A DNA stretch of 64,000 bases from Tubulanus polymorphus. Lineage: Eukaryota; Nemertea; Palaeonemertea; Tubulaniformes; Tubulanidae. Shown one piece after another: positions 1-13,406 of this stretch. Where the stretch lies: assembly GCF_964204645.1 (NCBI RefSeq), contig NC_134031.1, positions 4,509,001 to 4,573,000 on the forward strand, given 5' to 3'. The notes under the pieces are model-generated. The model did no database searches, was not told the DNA's origin, and worked only from the letters and a program-made list of their open reading frames with translations. A program made the translations under genes and the position numbers. Within the stretch, counting starts at the first letter, position 1; the number at the start of each line of letters is the position of its first letter.

Positions 1-332
1 ATCTCAACGAATCTTAGGCCAAGTAGAACACGGAACTTCTACGTTAATTTCCTTCGTTTTGAATCTGCGGTTATAATTACCAGGATCCGTGACCCGATTG
101 GCTACGGCTCAGTTACGCAGACAGTGACAAAAATATGAATTAAACACCTCTCTCGCAGTTACGAGTTCAATGAATTATGACTGCTAGCAAAATGCACATA
201 GAAATGGGCTAAAAATGGAGATGATCAAAATTTGATTACATTTGAATGTCAGACCTGTATTTTCGAAAATCGTTTCCACGTCTTTGAAATGCATGCAATA
301 TACGTCTCAGAAAATCTCGTCATTTCTCGTAC

Positions 333-423
333 TCAATAACTCTGCAGTTCCTCAATCGTATATTTGTTTTTCATTTTTTCAAGAAGGCATTCATGACAAT
401 TCGCCATTACGGTTTCATTAGCG
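333..423 (-). CDS. possible last exon of the secreted peptide gene
   Basis: Downstream of the signal-peptide exon on the same strand, an acceptor (TTATCAG) is followed by an open frame reading about 30 codons to a TGA at 333. It contains a C-x-x-C pair (ANCHECLLEKM) and a charged tail ending TIEELQSY. The same frame is also open upstream of the acceptor to an ATG. Its entry phase (2) does not fit the phase-0 exit of the exon at 1405-1584, so a middle exon would be needed. This is a tentative call based on position and composition only. Confidence 0.18.
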
Positions 424-1404
424 CTGATAACGAGCGTAGAAATTGCAAACCGCGCAATAAAGGAACACATTACTGACAAATTGATTTAATTTACGCTTTC
501 AATTCTTCAAATTTAAACGAGTTTCATCTCCATAAAAGGATGGTTCGGTTTAAGGAACTGGCGAAAATTGCATTATCCGAACAAATCGAGACTGGCGGAA
601 AGTTTTTTTTTATTACTTCGGCCTGATCATCTAGCAATCTTTGCAGACGAAAAAGTCAGAATTAGCGGCTTCTCGTGATGTCGAGATAATGTAGATATAG
701 CGTACATCCCATATTGCTTATGACTGCTATTGATTGTTGTTTTTAAAAACCAAACAAGACAACAAACTTGAACATTTATTGACGCCTTGAAGAAAAATTA
801 CACCTATACATTAATATACACAATGCATAGTGCGATATAATATTGAGGATCAGTTACTTTTTATTTGAATATATCGACGATTGGTTTGAATTGACTGATA
901 ACCAGTTTTTCCCCAATATTGATGACGTAAGGCAGATACACTCAAAATTCATTATCTAAAAAGACTTAAATTACTTAATCAATTTATTACTTGATAGAAA
1001 AGATGAGTCATGAAGTTTATACATTTTATGAAAAATGAACGCCAAAATGCACTGAATTGTTATTGGTCTTTTGAAACCGATATCAATGACGTGCACATCA
1101 AACCTCACAGAACCCTTAAACAACAGATTGTAATTACCAATGTATATAAACATTATTGTAACACTTTTTACGGTGTCAAAAATATCGCAGTTGAGTGTGT
1201 TATATTTCTTTGTGTCTCATATATTTATATTCATATATATATTACATACTTCGGATGCGATTCATTTTGAATGACTTGTATTATATATAGTAAGAGTGAA
1301 GATTATTACACTAGACAGAAATATGCGAAGCGCGCACTGCTGAGATGAAGTATCGTGGATCCATGTCATTTGAAATAATTAGATTAAAAGATTTCACGTC
1401 TTAC

Positions 1405-1584
1405 CTGAAGGCCTGTTGCATCCGCGTTATCTGATGAAGATACCGCGTGTCTGCTTGTCCTTGATCTTAAATGTTTCCCGTCTGCCGATGCAGGGAGGGA
1501 TTTCCCGTTACAATAGTCTAGGGCCAACAGCCCAAATACAACAGTCAGGACTATCACGCGCATTTGACTAACTGTGTTTTGCAT
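1405..1584 (-). CDS. first coding exon of an unrecognised secreted peptide precursor
   Basis: A 60-codon open stretch starts MQNTVSQM and continues with a strongly hydrophobic run (VIVLTVVFGLLALDY) ending near CNGKS, which looks like a signal peptide with cleavage around the C-N-G. The second Met, at codon 8, may be the real start. The rest is polar, with basic sites (LRSRTSRH). It ends at a good splice donor, CAG followed by GTAAGA (exon end 1405), in phase 0, so the gene continues leftward. A possible last exon is at 333-423, but its phase needs an intermediate exon that I did not find. Length and content suggest a small secreted peptide or neuropeptide precursor. I recognise no family; function is unassigned. 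Confidence 0.4.
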
Positions 1585-4204
1585 GTTTAGTTTGTGCGGA
1601 AGTATATTACTCGCCGAACTTTTGTTTCAAATCGAAAGACGGCTTAGAAAACAGCGTGACGTATTAATCGACAGGTCGGCAGTAAGTTTGTCGCACGAAT
1701 CAACCTCCAGTACCAGACGATGATTTGTTTAGCGTCGATGTTGATTTATCTATTTCACTATTCAGCAAACCGTCAATAGATATTCCAGCTCTTCGGATCG
1801 ATGCTTTCCCATAAAATCTCCAAACGACAATTTTCAGCAAGCAAAATTCATGAAACACCTACGTCTACGTCGTTTTTTCCCAAGTTACCCGCTAAACAGG
1901 AGTCACATTTGTTAAATGCTTATCGTCTCCATGTATTGGCTATTTAAGTTTCTTCTAGTTTCCCACGGCTCGCGTGGCGTCAACCAATCAGATTCGCGGG
2001 CGCGGCTTGTCAGTGTCAACTCAAACCAAAGCCGCCATCACGTAAAAATATCCCCCAGATTAATTCCTCCATATAATCTAAAATTCACCCAAATACGTAA
2101 TGCCATATTTTACTTCAGTTCTTCATGTAATTGAAGTAATTACAAAATATCTTTGGAGCTAATTAATTAATTGATGAATCGGATACTGATTTCAATTTAC
2201 GTCACTCTGGCAGCAAGAATTTTGGTCACGTACTTAGAGGCGTGGAGGAAATGATCGTTTAACGTCAATTAATCGAATGTACAGAAATTAATATCTTAAA
2301 AGCCACTAATCAGTCGACGTATGTTTGTTTGTACATATATATACGTATAGGCCCTGACAGACTATAAAGCATCATGAGAACATGAAGAACCGCTAAATAA
2401 ATGCGTCTGACATTTGTAATAAGACCGATGTCACTATTGCTAATACCGAAATGACGGTACGAATTTGAATTTCACCGAACAGAGGAGTCGAGCCCATTCA
2501 ATCAGCGTTTGGCACCGGAAATGCATATATATATAATCCGTGCTTGCAGAAAAACAGAGCCGTAGATTAGCCGAATAACATACTAACCACAGCAAATATC
2601 TCTTACTGTTCTTATGCAATTTCATTCGCAGTTTAGACTGTGAAACTAACTTATGAATCATGAATGTCATTTCAATCTTATTGGCGAGAAAATACTTTCG
2701 GATAATTACGTTCATGTTCCACGATCTCTTGCCCTATTCTCGTTTCTCGTTGTTTTTACCCTTACAGTGCTCTCTCAGGTCAACGAAGTATGTAAGAAAT
2801 TTAACGCCTTTTTCCAAGCTTCGTCGCGATTTCGTTGCTCACACTGAACTATGAGTTTTAGAGAAATCTCCGTTAATGGTAAAACAGCTAATTGCCACTA
2901 CAACATTAATTTTGTTTCAGTTTTCCCAACTCAATTTGGACTTTTCATACGAAACTATTCAGTCTGGAATTTTTGGGGAAGAATCTTTAAGGAACGTAAA
3001 CATTTTAGGGGTGGGGTGTCGGACCCCAACGGACCGGCCCCTGTAGTCCTAAAAAACAATGTTTGTATCTTTTTTGTCTTTCTTTGGCGTCTTTTTGATC
3101 TTGACCAAAAAAGCTCATATCCTCGCATCTCTTTGAAATAATGCAAGGATGTGAAAAAAATCTTGTGAGTGTGAAGACAAGTGATTCCATTTTACTCAGT
3201 TCCTTACGAAAGCGTCCCGGAACGTGAAAATCTTCGGTGACAAACTCGAAATCAAGCTCAGAAAATAACCTTTAACTAAGAATTAAACCAGTTTATTCCG
3301 AGTTATAAACATCTGGAATAAACCTCGAATTTTGTTCTTTGAAATGAATGGCCCTTACTACAAAGATGACTTTTAATGGGCGATTCGGCCACGCAAAGAT
3401 CAACTAACGTTATATTCGGAGACTACGCGTCCTTCCACGTCGTGCGAAATGTACAGTTTGATGCCCCCAGGACGCCTGAAAATCTAATTTATGCGAAAAA
3501 ACCCATTTCTTTTATTAATCGTTAGAAATAACATGTGTTTCTGTGAAAAGCCGTTTTAATCGCAAATGTCCAGACAGTCACAAAAAATCGCAGGGAGAAT
3601 TATACTTTTAATAGAAAAGCGGTGATTCTATCTGTGCCAAAATTGCTCTCGCATATTTTCGTTCTGACTGAAGAATGGAATTTAATGCCATTTTGTTCGC
3701 GATGAATAAAATTCTATCGAATTTGAATTTATATTTTGTCTGTTTTGCGTGGTATTTAGTTCGATGTAAACAATATGGCGTCCGTGTATGTAACTAATGA
3801 ACATATATACAACACCGGTTTATAACCTATTAACAACACGTTTCCGACGTTATATTCGATCTTTTGTGTTAGAAAACTAAAGCCCGGGAGCAGTGGAAGG
3901 TTGGAGTTTAAGATATCTTGCTGCAGCTAGTTTATGTAGCCGGCCTAGAGCGTGAGTCTAAGACTGAAGAGTCCGACCTGCCAGACAGACAGGTAGTACG
4001 CTGCTCTCGACAAAGTCACAAAGATAATACTCCGTTTCCTCGTACACGGACAACTACCGAGTCTGAATACCAGATGTTGTAATGGTCCCCTACGTTTTTG
4101 GAAACCCAGCTAGATACTAACACCTACCAACAACAACAGTAACATTCAAGTCCCTCCCGGACGCGGGCAAGAAGCGGCTGGGCCCCCATTTCTACCGATT
4201 GAAT
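1585..4204. other. intergenic stretch, no gene seen
   Basis: I see no convincing exon here. At 1930-1995 there is a CCAAT-type box (ACCAATCA) and an AT-rich TATA-like run that could belong to the promoter of the minus-strand peptide gene, but the distance is long and the signal weak. Short open frames around 2650-3190 have no splice context or recognisable content. Confidence 0.4.
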
Positions 4205-7200
4205 ATGGACGAATACGATAACACGAGCTGCAGTTATGACGATGATGATAAAAAACTTGAGAGCTATAAAGAAATTCGGGCTGTGGCATCGAAGGTGACT
4301 ATCTATCACGTCTTGCTTGTTTCTTTTCTTATTCTCTTTCACCCTGCCAGTCCTGCAACAGATGCTTAACACAAAAAGATTTTGACCCCACCCAGTAGGC
4401 CTATTTGAATAGTACCTAGGACACTGGGTGAAGTCAAAGGAGTTTTTGCGTTGGGTCCCCTGTGGTACTGGTTCGTGGAAGTGGTTGTATCCGCAGTGAT
4501 CTACGTCGCTCTACGATCCTAGTGTACCTATATGCGTTAACATCAGACAATAAGATTCTTCGTGAAACCATTCTTTGACTTTGTAGGCCTAAAAACGCGC
4601 AGGGTCAGGGGCCAGTTGCTCAAAAGTTGGTTGAATATAACTAGCAGATAGATACCCTAGTAACAATGCAATTTAAATTGTCACTATACCAACTATCTAC
4701 TGGTTTGCTCCAACCAACTTTTGAGCAACTGACCCCTGCAGTAGTGTAGGTCTAGTCTTATAGAAATTTACTGGAATTGAAAACCAATAATCATCTCTGG
4801 CCGGTATCCAGTGGTTTGTTTTATGATACATTCACGATGAGGAAGAAGGTTTTGGACATATGTTGGTTTAATAGCTGGCTATTGATTCGGGAATATGTGC
4901 TGAATGAATACAATGAAAATTTATATATTTCAGAACTGGTTGAATTCTGCGTACGTTTCACTGGCAAAGTTAGACGAAGTGAAAGCGAAAGTCTACAACG
5001 TTGGTTTAAGTGATGCTCGACAATTAAAAGCGAAGCCAATTACGAAAGTGATTTCTAAACATCAGCTGCAAATGAAACCTCCGATAACATCTGTAATGAG
5101 CCAACGAACTGCATGGTACATAAACCCCTAGTGAGACCCAGTTTTGACAACCACTCTACCCGAACATGGATTTGATTGAATATGATGCTTGCCTTAGTCT
5201 TTAAAATAAGCCCTTGAAATATCTATTTTTGAGGATTCTGATCATTTGTTTGTTGTTTGTGTAAACGCAGGGGCAGCAGTTCTTCAATCCCCGAACTGGT
5301 GCGACAGCAAAGCGAAAAGCAACGTCCCGAAAGTGCGAAGCTTTTAAGGCCTTCTCGTCCGACCAGCGTCAAAAGACGTCCAGAAAGTGCAAAAACTCCA
5401 CTGTCTCAACACAAAAATATGAAGAATAAGATCATTATGGCAGGTAAAGTGACCGGTCGATGTAAGACTGGTAAAATGGTGTTATTTATAGTTCATGTGA
5501 TGAAAAAAGAAATGTTTGTCTCGTTGTAGTAAAGGGAGGAAGATATGAGCCAAACAGCCGTCCACCGCAAACCAACCCGCATCTCATAGATCAGCCGAGC
5601 GGTGATCACTTCAACAGAGCAATCAATATGAATTTTGAACAGAACGCAGAAAGTATGATTTCAAAATTTCTCAATAAAAACGTTTCGGTACAGCAGAATC
5701 TCCTAACAGTGAAATGATTAAAATAATTTCGTATGGATCAAATAGAATTTCAGACACTGTTACTTCTGAGTTCGTTAAAAGCAAAAGTTCCGCTGTATTA
5801 CTTTGAGATACAATTATTTAATCTCATTAACAGAGGAACCTCCTCCTGCGCCGTGTGCTTCTCCTGACGAAATGACTACTAATGGTATCATGACAGATTT
5901 TGTTAATCAGGATTCTGAGTAAGCAAACAAATTTGTAAATCAGTTTAAAGTCCTCATTCAAATTATCATAATGAGATATTAGTGAAATGCAGCATTTGAA
6001 ATACTGTATCGTATCCATTTGATCAAAATTGAAATCGGAACTCGTAGTGAAAAGGGAAAGAATGTTTTCGATTTGTAGTGACAGCGATGTGAATAGTGAA
6101 GCTATCGAAGAAAGAGTTCGAAACAATCGCGCTCATCAACACAAACACAAATCTCCAACGACGACCCTGCTACGAAAACCGGTTCAAGACCCGATCCATT
6201 TAACACTTCCACACGCCAGTTTGGATGATGAAGATGCTGACAATATTGACACTGAACGGTATTTTTTTTCCGAAAAATTACATTTTTTAGAAGCCGAGTT
6301 CGACCGAAAATATGGCTAAATGACAGCCACCTCATTCACAATGACTTTAAAAGATCAATTTAACTACTGAATTTGTGAATCCGAAAAACTGCAAAATTTC
6401 TTTAGATTTTTTTAGCCCTTTCAGTGCTGACTTATTAATACGCGCAAATACTGGAGATGATTTTAAGATTTTAAAAAGTTCCATCCCGGTGTGTTGAATT
6501 ATGTGCATACATCTATAGTGTGTCTGCATGGCAGTGCAGTGTATCATTAGTTACTAATATTTCACTATATTTGACAAGTGCTGCTATCTTTCAATATAGA
6601 AACTGATTACTAGTAACATCAATACACCGTGATGCAGTGTACTATCAAAGTCTATCACCGATTCATACACTGCACTGCGGTGTAGACACACTGAAAGGGT
6701 TGAAATGATTTAAGAATACGTTTTTCATTCGCGTTCAATGTACCGGGTATTTTTCATCAGGTTATTGGAAGCGGCCGAAGGTACGGGTCTTCAAACTAAA
6801 CCAGGCTTTTCGTACGTGCACGCGGTCAGTACTAAAACTACGCCAAAAATTCACATTCCCGGGATGAACATTTTCTGGCAGATAGAAGAAGAACAGCTCG
6901 GAGTTATCAACGATGATGATGATGATGATGGTGATAGTTGTTTCGAGGATTTCGAAGATGTTCATGAATCGAAAAAAGAACACAAAGTAAAATTCGACGT
7001 CGATAATGAATCTCCGGCGACTCGAGCGACGACGTATCTTCATTCGGGACGACCGGATTTACGAAACGTGAAAAGCCGAACCGATTCTGGTCTCGGTTCC
7101 GTGAAGACGCGACCGGCTTCGGCTCAGAAATACAGCAGACCGTGTTCGGCAAAAAGCGATACGACGAGTACGGGAAGTCGATCGCGACCTCAATCGGCTA

Positions 7201-10200
7201 AAGTACAGTTCGTCCCGACCGCGGTCATGGTAGCTTACAGCGACGACGATGAAAACGGTGACGTTAAAAATCAGGCGGAGACGGAGAGAAGAAAAAAGAA
7301 ATCGAGGAAATCGTTGAGAGAAAGTATAGATGACGTCGATACTTTGGTTCGAGGATATAGCGTCGGCACGGTGAATTCGGACGATGTTGGTGAGGGTAGT
7401 ACTGATCAGAACGGAGGAAATTCGTCGCGTCGAAGATTTCTATCGGAACCCGAGCGTAATTATTACGAAATCGCGATGATGCAGAACGCCGCCGGCGCCG
7501 ATGATAACGAATCGTCGTCGTCGAGTAAAATGAAAACGGTGAAAACGATCGAATTCGTCGACGGCGAAGTGAAAGAGACGACCGAGATCAACACCCTCGA
7601 TTGTCACGACGTGCGCTCAAAACCAACAGCTCGACCTTTATCCGGCAATATCCATAAGGTAATTCAAGTAGATCTTTGACTCATGCCGGTTTTGGAAATT
7701 TTTCGAAAGTTTTGGAAAATGGAATGGAAATTTTTTCCAGACCTTGGAAATTTTGATTTATTCTCTATGGCTATGGAAAATCAGGAAATTGGCTAACAAT
7801 TTCGATTATGTTCATAGCCACTAAACATTTGAGAAAAATCTTTATGAAAACTCTTGGTCAAATGTATTGATGATAATTGCCAACAATTCACTCTATACGA
7901 AAACAGTTTGGGGATGTGTAACTTAGGGTGTATAGAAAATCTATAATCTCGGTATGGAAAATGAAGTTGGTTAACCCGTATTAACCCTGAGATCTTTTGA
8001 CCGATGATTCTTTATTGTGTACACGGACCACTTTCATAGATATTAGTAACAAGATATTTATCCCTAGGCATATAAAGCTGTCCTTGATATTGTTGATAAC
8101 AATCATGGTAAAAAAGTAGCTGTCAAATATTTTGAAAGATTTTCTGTTTTGAATGATAACCTCGATGATTTATCACGTACTTTATAGGAGCTGTTGAAGC
8201 CAATCGAAGAACTTTGGGATAAAAATGGACGAAGAATTAAGAAAATCGAGGAAGAAAATACCTGTAAAAAACGACCAAAATCGGCTTCACTGGTGAGTAT
8301 AGTTAATCAGAGGAGCTACGGGCTTTTGTTGCTGTTTTTGCTTGTAACTAGTAACTTTTTGTATTTCAATCGTTTTAGGCTAAGATTGGGACTGCAAACA
8401 AACTGGAGAATTCTCCTTATCAGAAGCCTGTGGGTTGTATACATTCCTATGCACCTCCGATACGAAGGTAAGTATTATATTACACATTTCTCACGGCTGA
8501 GAGATTTTCTAAACACATTTCTAAACACAACTTTTTCCGTTAATTAGACCACGTTCTGCTCACATTGGGGGCAAACCACAAAAACCAAAGCATGGTAAGT
8601 GTAAAAATTAGCCGTTAAACTTTAAACAAAGATTATATTTCTGAAGTGTTAGATATATTTCTGAAACGTGTACTTATTCCTACAGCAGCTAATAGACCAG
8701 CTAGTGCTGGTGACGTTAAACCTCACAACAAACTACGCGTGAATAAGAAAACACAGAATGAAAAACCGCCGAAAAAGATTCTCTATATCGAGACTCGGGA
8801 CCGAGATGATATCATACGCGTAAGATTGATCGTGATTCAACTGGTTTCCAGGGTGGCCACTTACCTGGAAATCAGGGAATTTTCTTCTCTTTAAAAAGAT
8901 CAGGGAATTTTGTTTTGAAATCAGGGAAAAGTCAGGGAAATATGTTGAGATTGCTATGATGTGCATATAATCAAACAGTTTCCGTCTATGTCTTGCGTAT
9001 TTGATTGTGTTAATTGCTCGGGTTCTTAGCAAATCAAGTCAGGAAAAACAACGTGCTTGTCGGGGGGGAAAAGCAAGTCAAATAAAAGTGGCCACCCTGT
9101 TTTCGATATTCACATTTATCTGCTTTCGATCATATTTTTTGCCAACACAAATTACCATTTACCATGATACATATTATCGCGTATATAATTTGCGGAATTT
9201 AAAGAAACTTTGGAATAACGACCAAATTTAATCCAATTGTCACAAACATTTGTCTCCAAAAACATGTTTTACCATAGTGTGTTTCGTTTCACGCATATCA
9301 CTCACTGTGTTAATCCATTCACCGGTTTGAGTTGTTATTTTATGTTACTACAGTCTAATCAATCCGAGGGTATGAGGCAATGTAAAAGCATGCATTTTAA
9401 ACTGCTTGAAAAGGGTATGGATATCCCTGTGGATACACTTGCTCGGTGAGTTATTACACACACAAAGTGACGCTGTCGTTCATAGAACAGCAGATGATAT
9501 GTACTCTATTGGACCTAGTTCCACAGTTGTGAGTTGGGGGTTTAACCCTATAGGAGAGTCCAAAATAATTCATTTTACTAAGAGTCAATTCAACTAGCAT
9601 AACTAGCATTGCTATTCTTGGTCATTGATACTGCATATGATATATCTTGGAGTAATCATTTGCTGCTGACTTCATGAGATTTTAACTCACATCTGTTGAT
9701 CCGGGACTCGGTAGTTTCTTGCATTAGGAGAATTATATTTGAATCTTAATTATAAATTTCAGGGCATTACTTCCACCTCAAGGCACAAGTGTTTATCTCG
9801 ATTCCAATGCAGCACAAGCCTTGCCTAGCAATTACAGTTCAGGGTAAATAATACACAACTTGCTATTCATTCTTTTTTAGCGTGATTAGATTCAAAATTG
9901 GACAGCTCTTTTTACTCTCTGTCTGTCTTTTAGATTACTAAGCAGTCCGGCTGTGTGGTTATCTAAAGAATTTAGACGTCTCAAACTTGCTGAAAAGGCT
10001 CTACGTAAGTAATCGTTAAATTCACGAAAGCGATGTTGCATTCCTGTGCGTATAGTTGATAGCGTTAATTCATTCTATGTAATTTCAGAGAGGGCAGAAG
10101 AGAGGCTGTATTTACAGCGAAAAAACGAAGAAAAGCTCGCTAAAGGGGAACCAGTTACTAAAAAGAAAACTAAAAAGAAATCGACTTCTAAAACGCAGCA

Positions 10201-10228
10201 AGCAACTATAAAATCAATTGCAGTATGA
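4205..10228 (+). CDS. unrecognised low-complexity protein with repeated R-P-x-S-A motifs, 829 aa
   Basis: Fifteen exons join in frame: 4205-4294, 4934-5115, 5271-5443, 5530-5652, 5834-5918, 6079-6258, 6761-7658, 8188-8292, 8379-8467, 8548-8594, 8686-8819, 9354-9445, 9763-9843, 9934-10004, 10089-10228 (2490 nt with stop). The first exon (MDEYDNTSC, acidic) is the least certain part; it was chosen because it has an ATG and a phase-0 donor matching exon 2. The protein is mostly polar and disordered, with an acidic D-rich run near the start of exon 7 and about ten R-P-x-S-A/R-P-x-S motifs (RPESAK, RPASAQ, RPCSAK, RPQSAK, RPKSAS, RPRSAH, RPASAG). The C-terminal part (exons 12-15) looks folded and helical (FRRLKLAEKA, RAEERLYLQRKNEEKLA) and ends in a lysine-rich tail. 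I do not recognise the family. Such motif arrays occur in ciliary and microtubule-associated proteins, so a cytoskeletal role is a guess. Confidence 0.75.
4601..4740. repeat. hairpin MITE-like inverted repeat
   Basis: The arms AGTTGCTCAAAAGTTGGTTG (from 4613) and its complement (4711-4733) bracket a core centred on the palindrome CAATTTAAATTG (about 4669-4680). The element is about 140 bp and lies in the first intron of the R-P-x-S-A gene. I see no coding capacity. Confidence 0.6.
6413..6702. mobile_element. piggyBac-like MITE, copy 1
   Basis: Termini read CCCTTTCAGTGC at the left and CACTGAAAGGG at the right. The interior contains CACTGCACTGCGGTGTAGAC and is shared in inverted orientation with 19531-19816. 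The TTAA flanks are degenerate in this copy. It lies in intron 6 of the R-P-x-S-A gene. Confidence 0.6.
7685..7980. repeat. dispersed repeat, intronic copy
   Basis: A stretch with repeated TGGAAATTTT units and the segment TCTTTATGAAAACTCTTGGTCAA, shared in diverged form with 62466-62995. It lies in intron 7 of the R-P-x-S-A gene. Element class is unknown. Confidence 0.5.
8849..9099 (+). mobile_element. CAGGGTGGCCAC family element, type A
   Basis: A 251-bp element bounded by CAGGGTGGCCAC and GTGGCCACCCTG, a near-perfect 12-bp terminal inverted repeat. The interior has the type-A features: repeated TCAGGGAA motifs, ATCAAACAGTTTCCGTCTATG, and a TTAATTG block before the 3' end. Intron 11 of the R-P-x-S-A gene. 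No open frame of its own. Confidence 0.7.
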
Positions 10229-10613
10229 TTATTTCTAGATTTATATCTAAATCATACTTTGTACGTATTTGGGCAGGTTTGAATTAAGACTTGTCTGTCT
10301 ATGTATTTACTGTTTTGCACTATTGTTGTACAACGTTAAAGATTTAATCTGTCCCCCCTCCCCCCTTTGCCCAGTGGCAAACTTGGCATCCCGGTTGTAA
10401 TACAAGAGAATTTGATGCTATTAAAAAATCTCTTGCGTTTGTGATGACCCAATATTTAATCAAACATGATCCGTCCAACTTTACAAAGAAACACACCGAT
10501 CCGTCCAGCATTATAAATGCACACAATGTTTAGTGATAGACTGCACGATATTATTGTGCACATTTATACGTTTGATGTACACTATTTATCTATTGTTTCC
10601 TGTTTCCTTAGGA

Positions 10614-10619
10614 AATAAA
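10614..10619 (+). terminator. polyadenylation signal candidate
   Basis: AATAAA about 385 bp downstream of the TGA of the R-P-x-S-A gene is the nearest canonical hexamer, so it probably sets its 3' end. Confidence 0.45.
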
Positions 10620-11046
10620 TGCTTTATCATTTATATTACATCATCTGTTGTATTCTATGTTTTATTGTGAACGTTTCGAGGAGTATAGAAGTCTTGCAAC
10701 TTTTTCGACGTGACAGGCCCGTGCTGAGCTTTTATGAGGGGCAGTTATATTTCAAGAAAATGGGCATTTTGCATTTCAAAAAGGAAAAAATCTTGAATAT
10801 GCACCTGAATGAATCATTTCCCACAAAAGATATGAAAAATGTATTCGAATTTCGAAAAATCTCCACCCAAATTTTTTGACACTGACTTTTCGATGACTTT
10901 GACCTAATATCAGATATATTAACGGGTGGTGAAATGTGCCGTCAAAAGTATTTGCGTTTAAAATTCGAAGGGGACTAGGGTACTATGAATTTCAAACTGT
11001 ATTGGGCAATAAGGCTATCAAAATGGTCTGGATCCGCCCCTGCATT

Positions 11047-11175
11047 CGTAGAATTGATAGCGTTACTTCATTCTATGTGATTTCAGAGAAGGCAGCAGAA
11101 AGACTGTATTTCCAACGAACTAAACGTCATGTCACTTATCTTACAGCCGTCTCCGGTCAGACAATCGTTCACTGA
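11047..11175 (+). pseudogene. decayed partial copy of the last exon of the R-P-x-S-A gene
   Basis: From about 11047 the sequence repeats the intron end and exon start found at 10051-10130 (TTGATAGCGTTA.TTCATTCTATGT, then the same TTTCAGAGA acceptor and a KAAERLYFQR-like reading against RAEERLYLQR). Similarity ends after about 80 bp, and the frame then runs to an unrelated stop. This is a tandem segmental duplication of an exon boundary, probably dead. Confidence 0.6.
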
Positions 11176-11272
11176 GATAGTTATTGGGAATTATTGGTTG
11201 AGAAAAACGATGGACACAAGTCAATTAGACCTTGAAGAGGTTTATTGTAACTTCCTGATCCGCCAATTTTAG

Positions 11273-13406
<2,134 letters not shown>

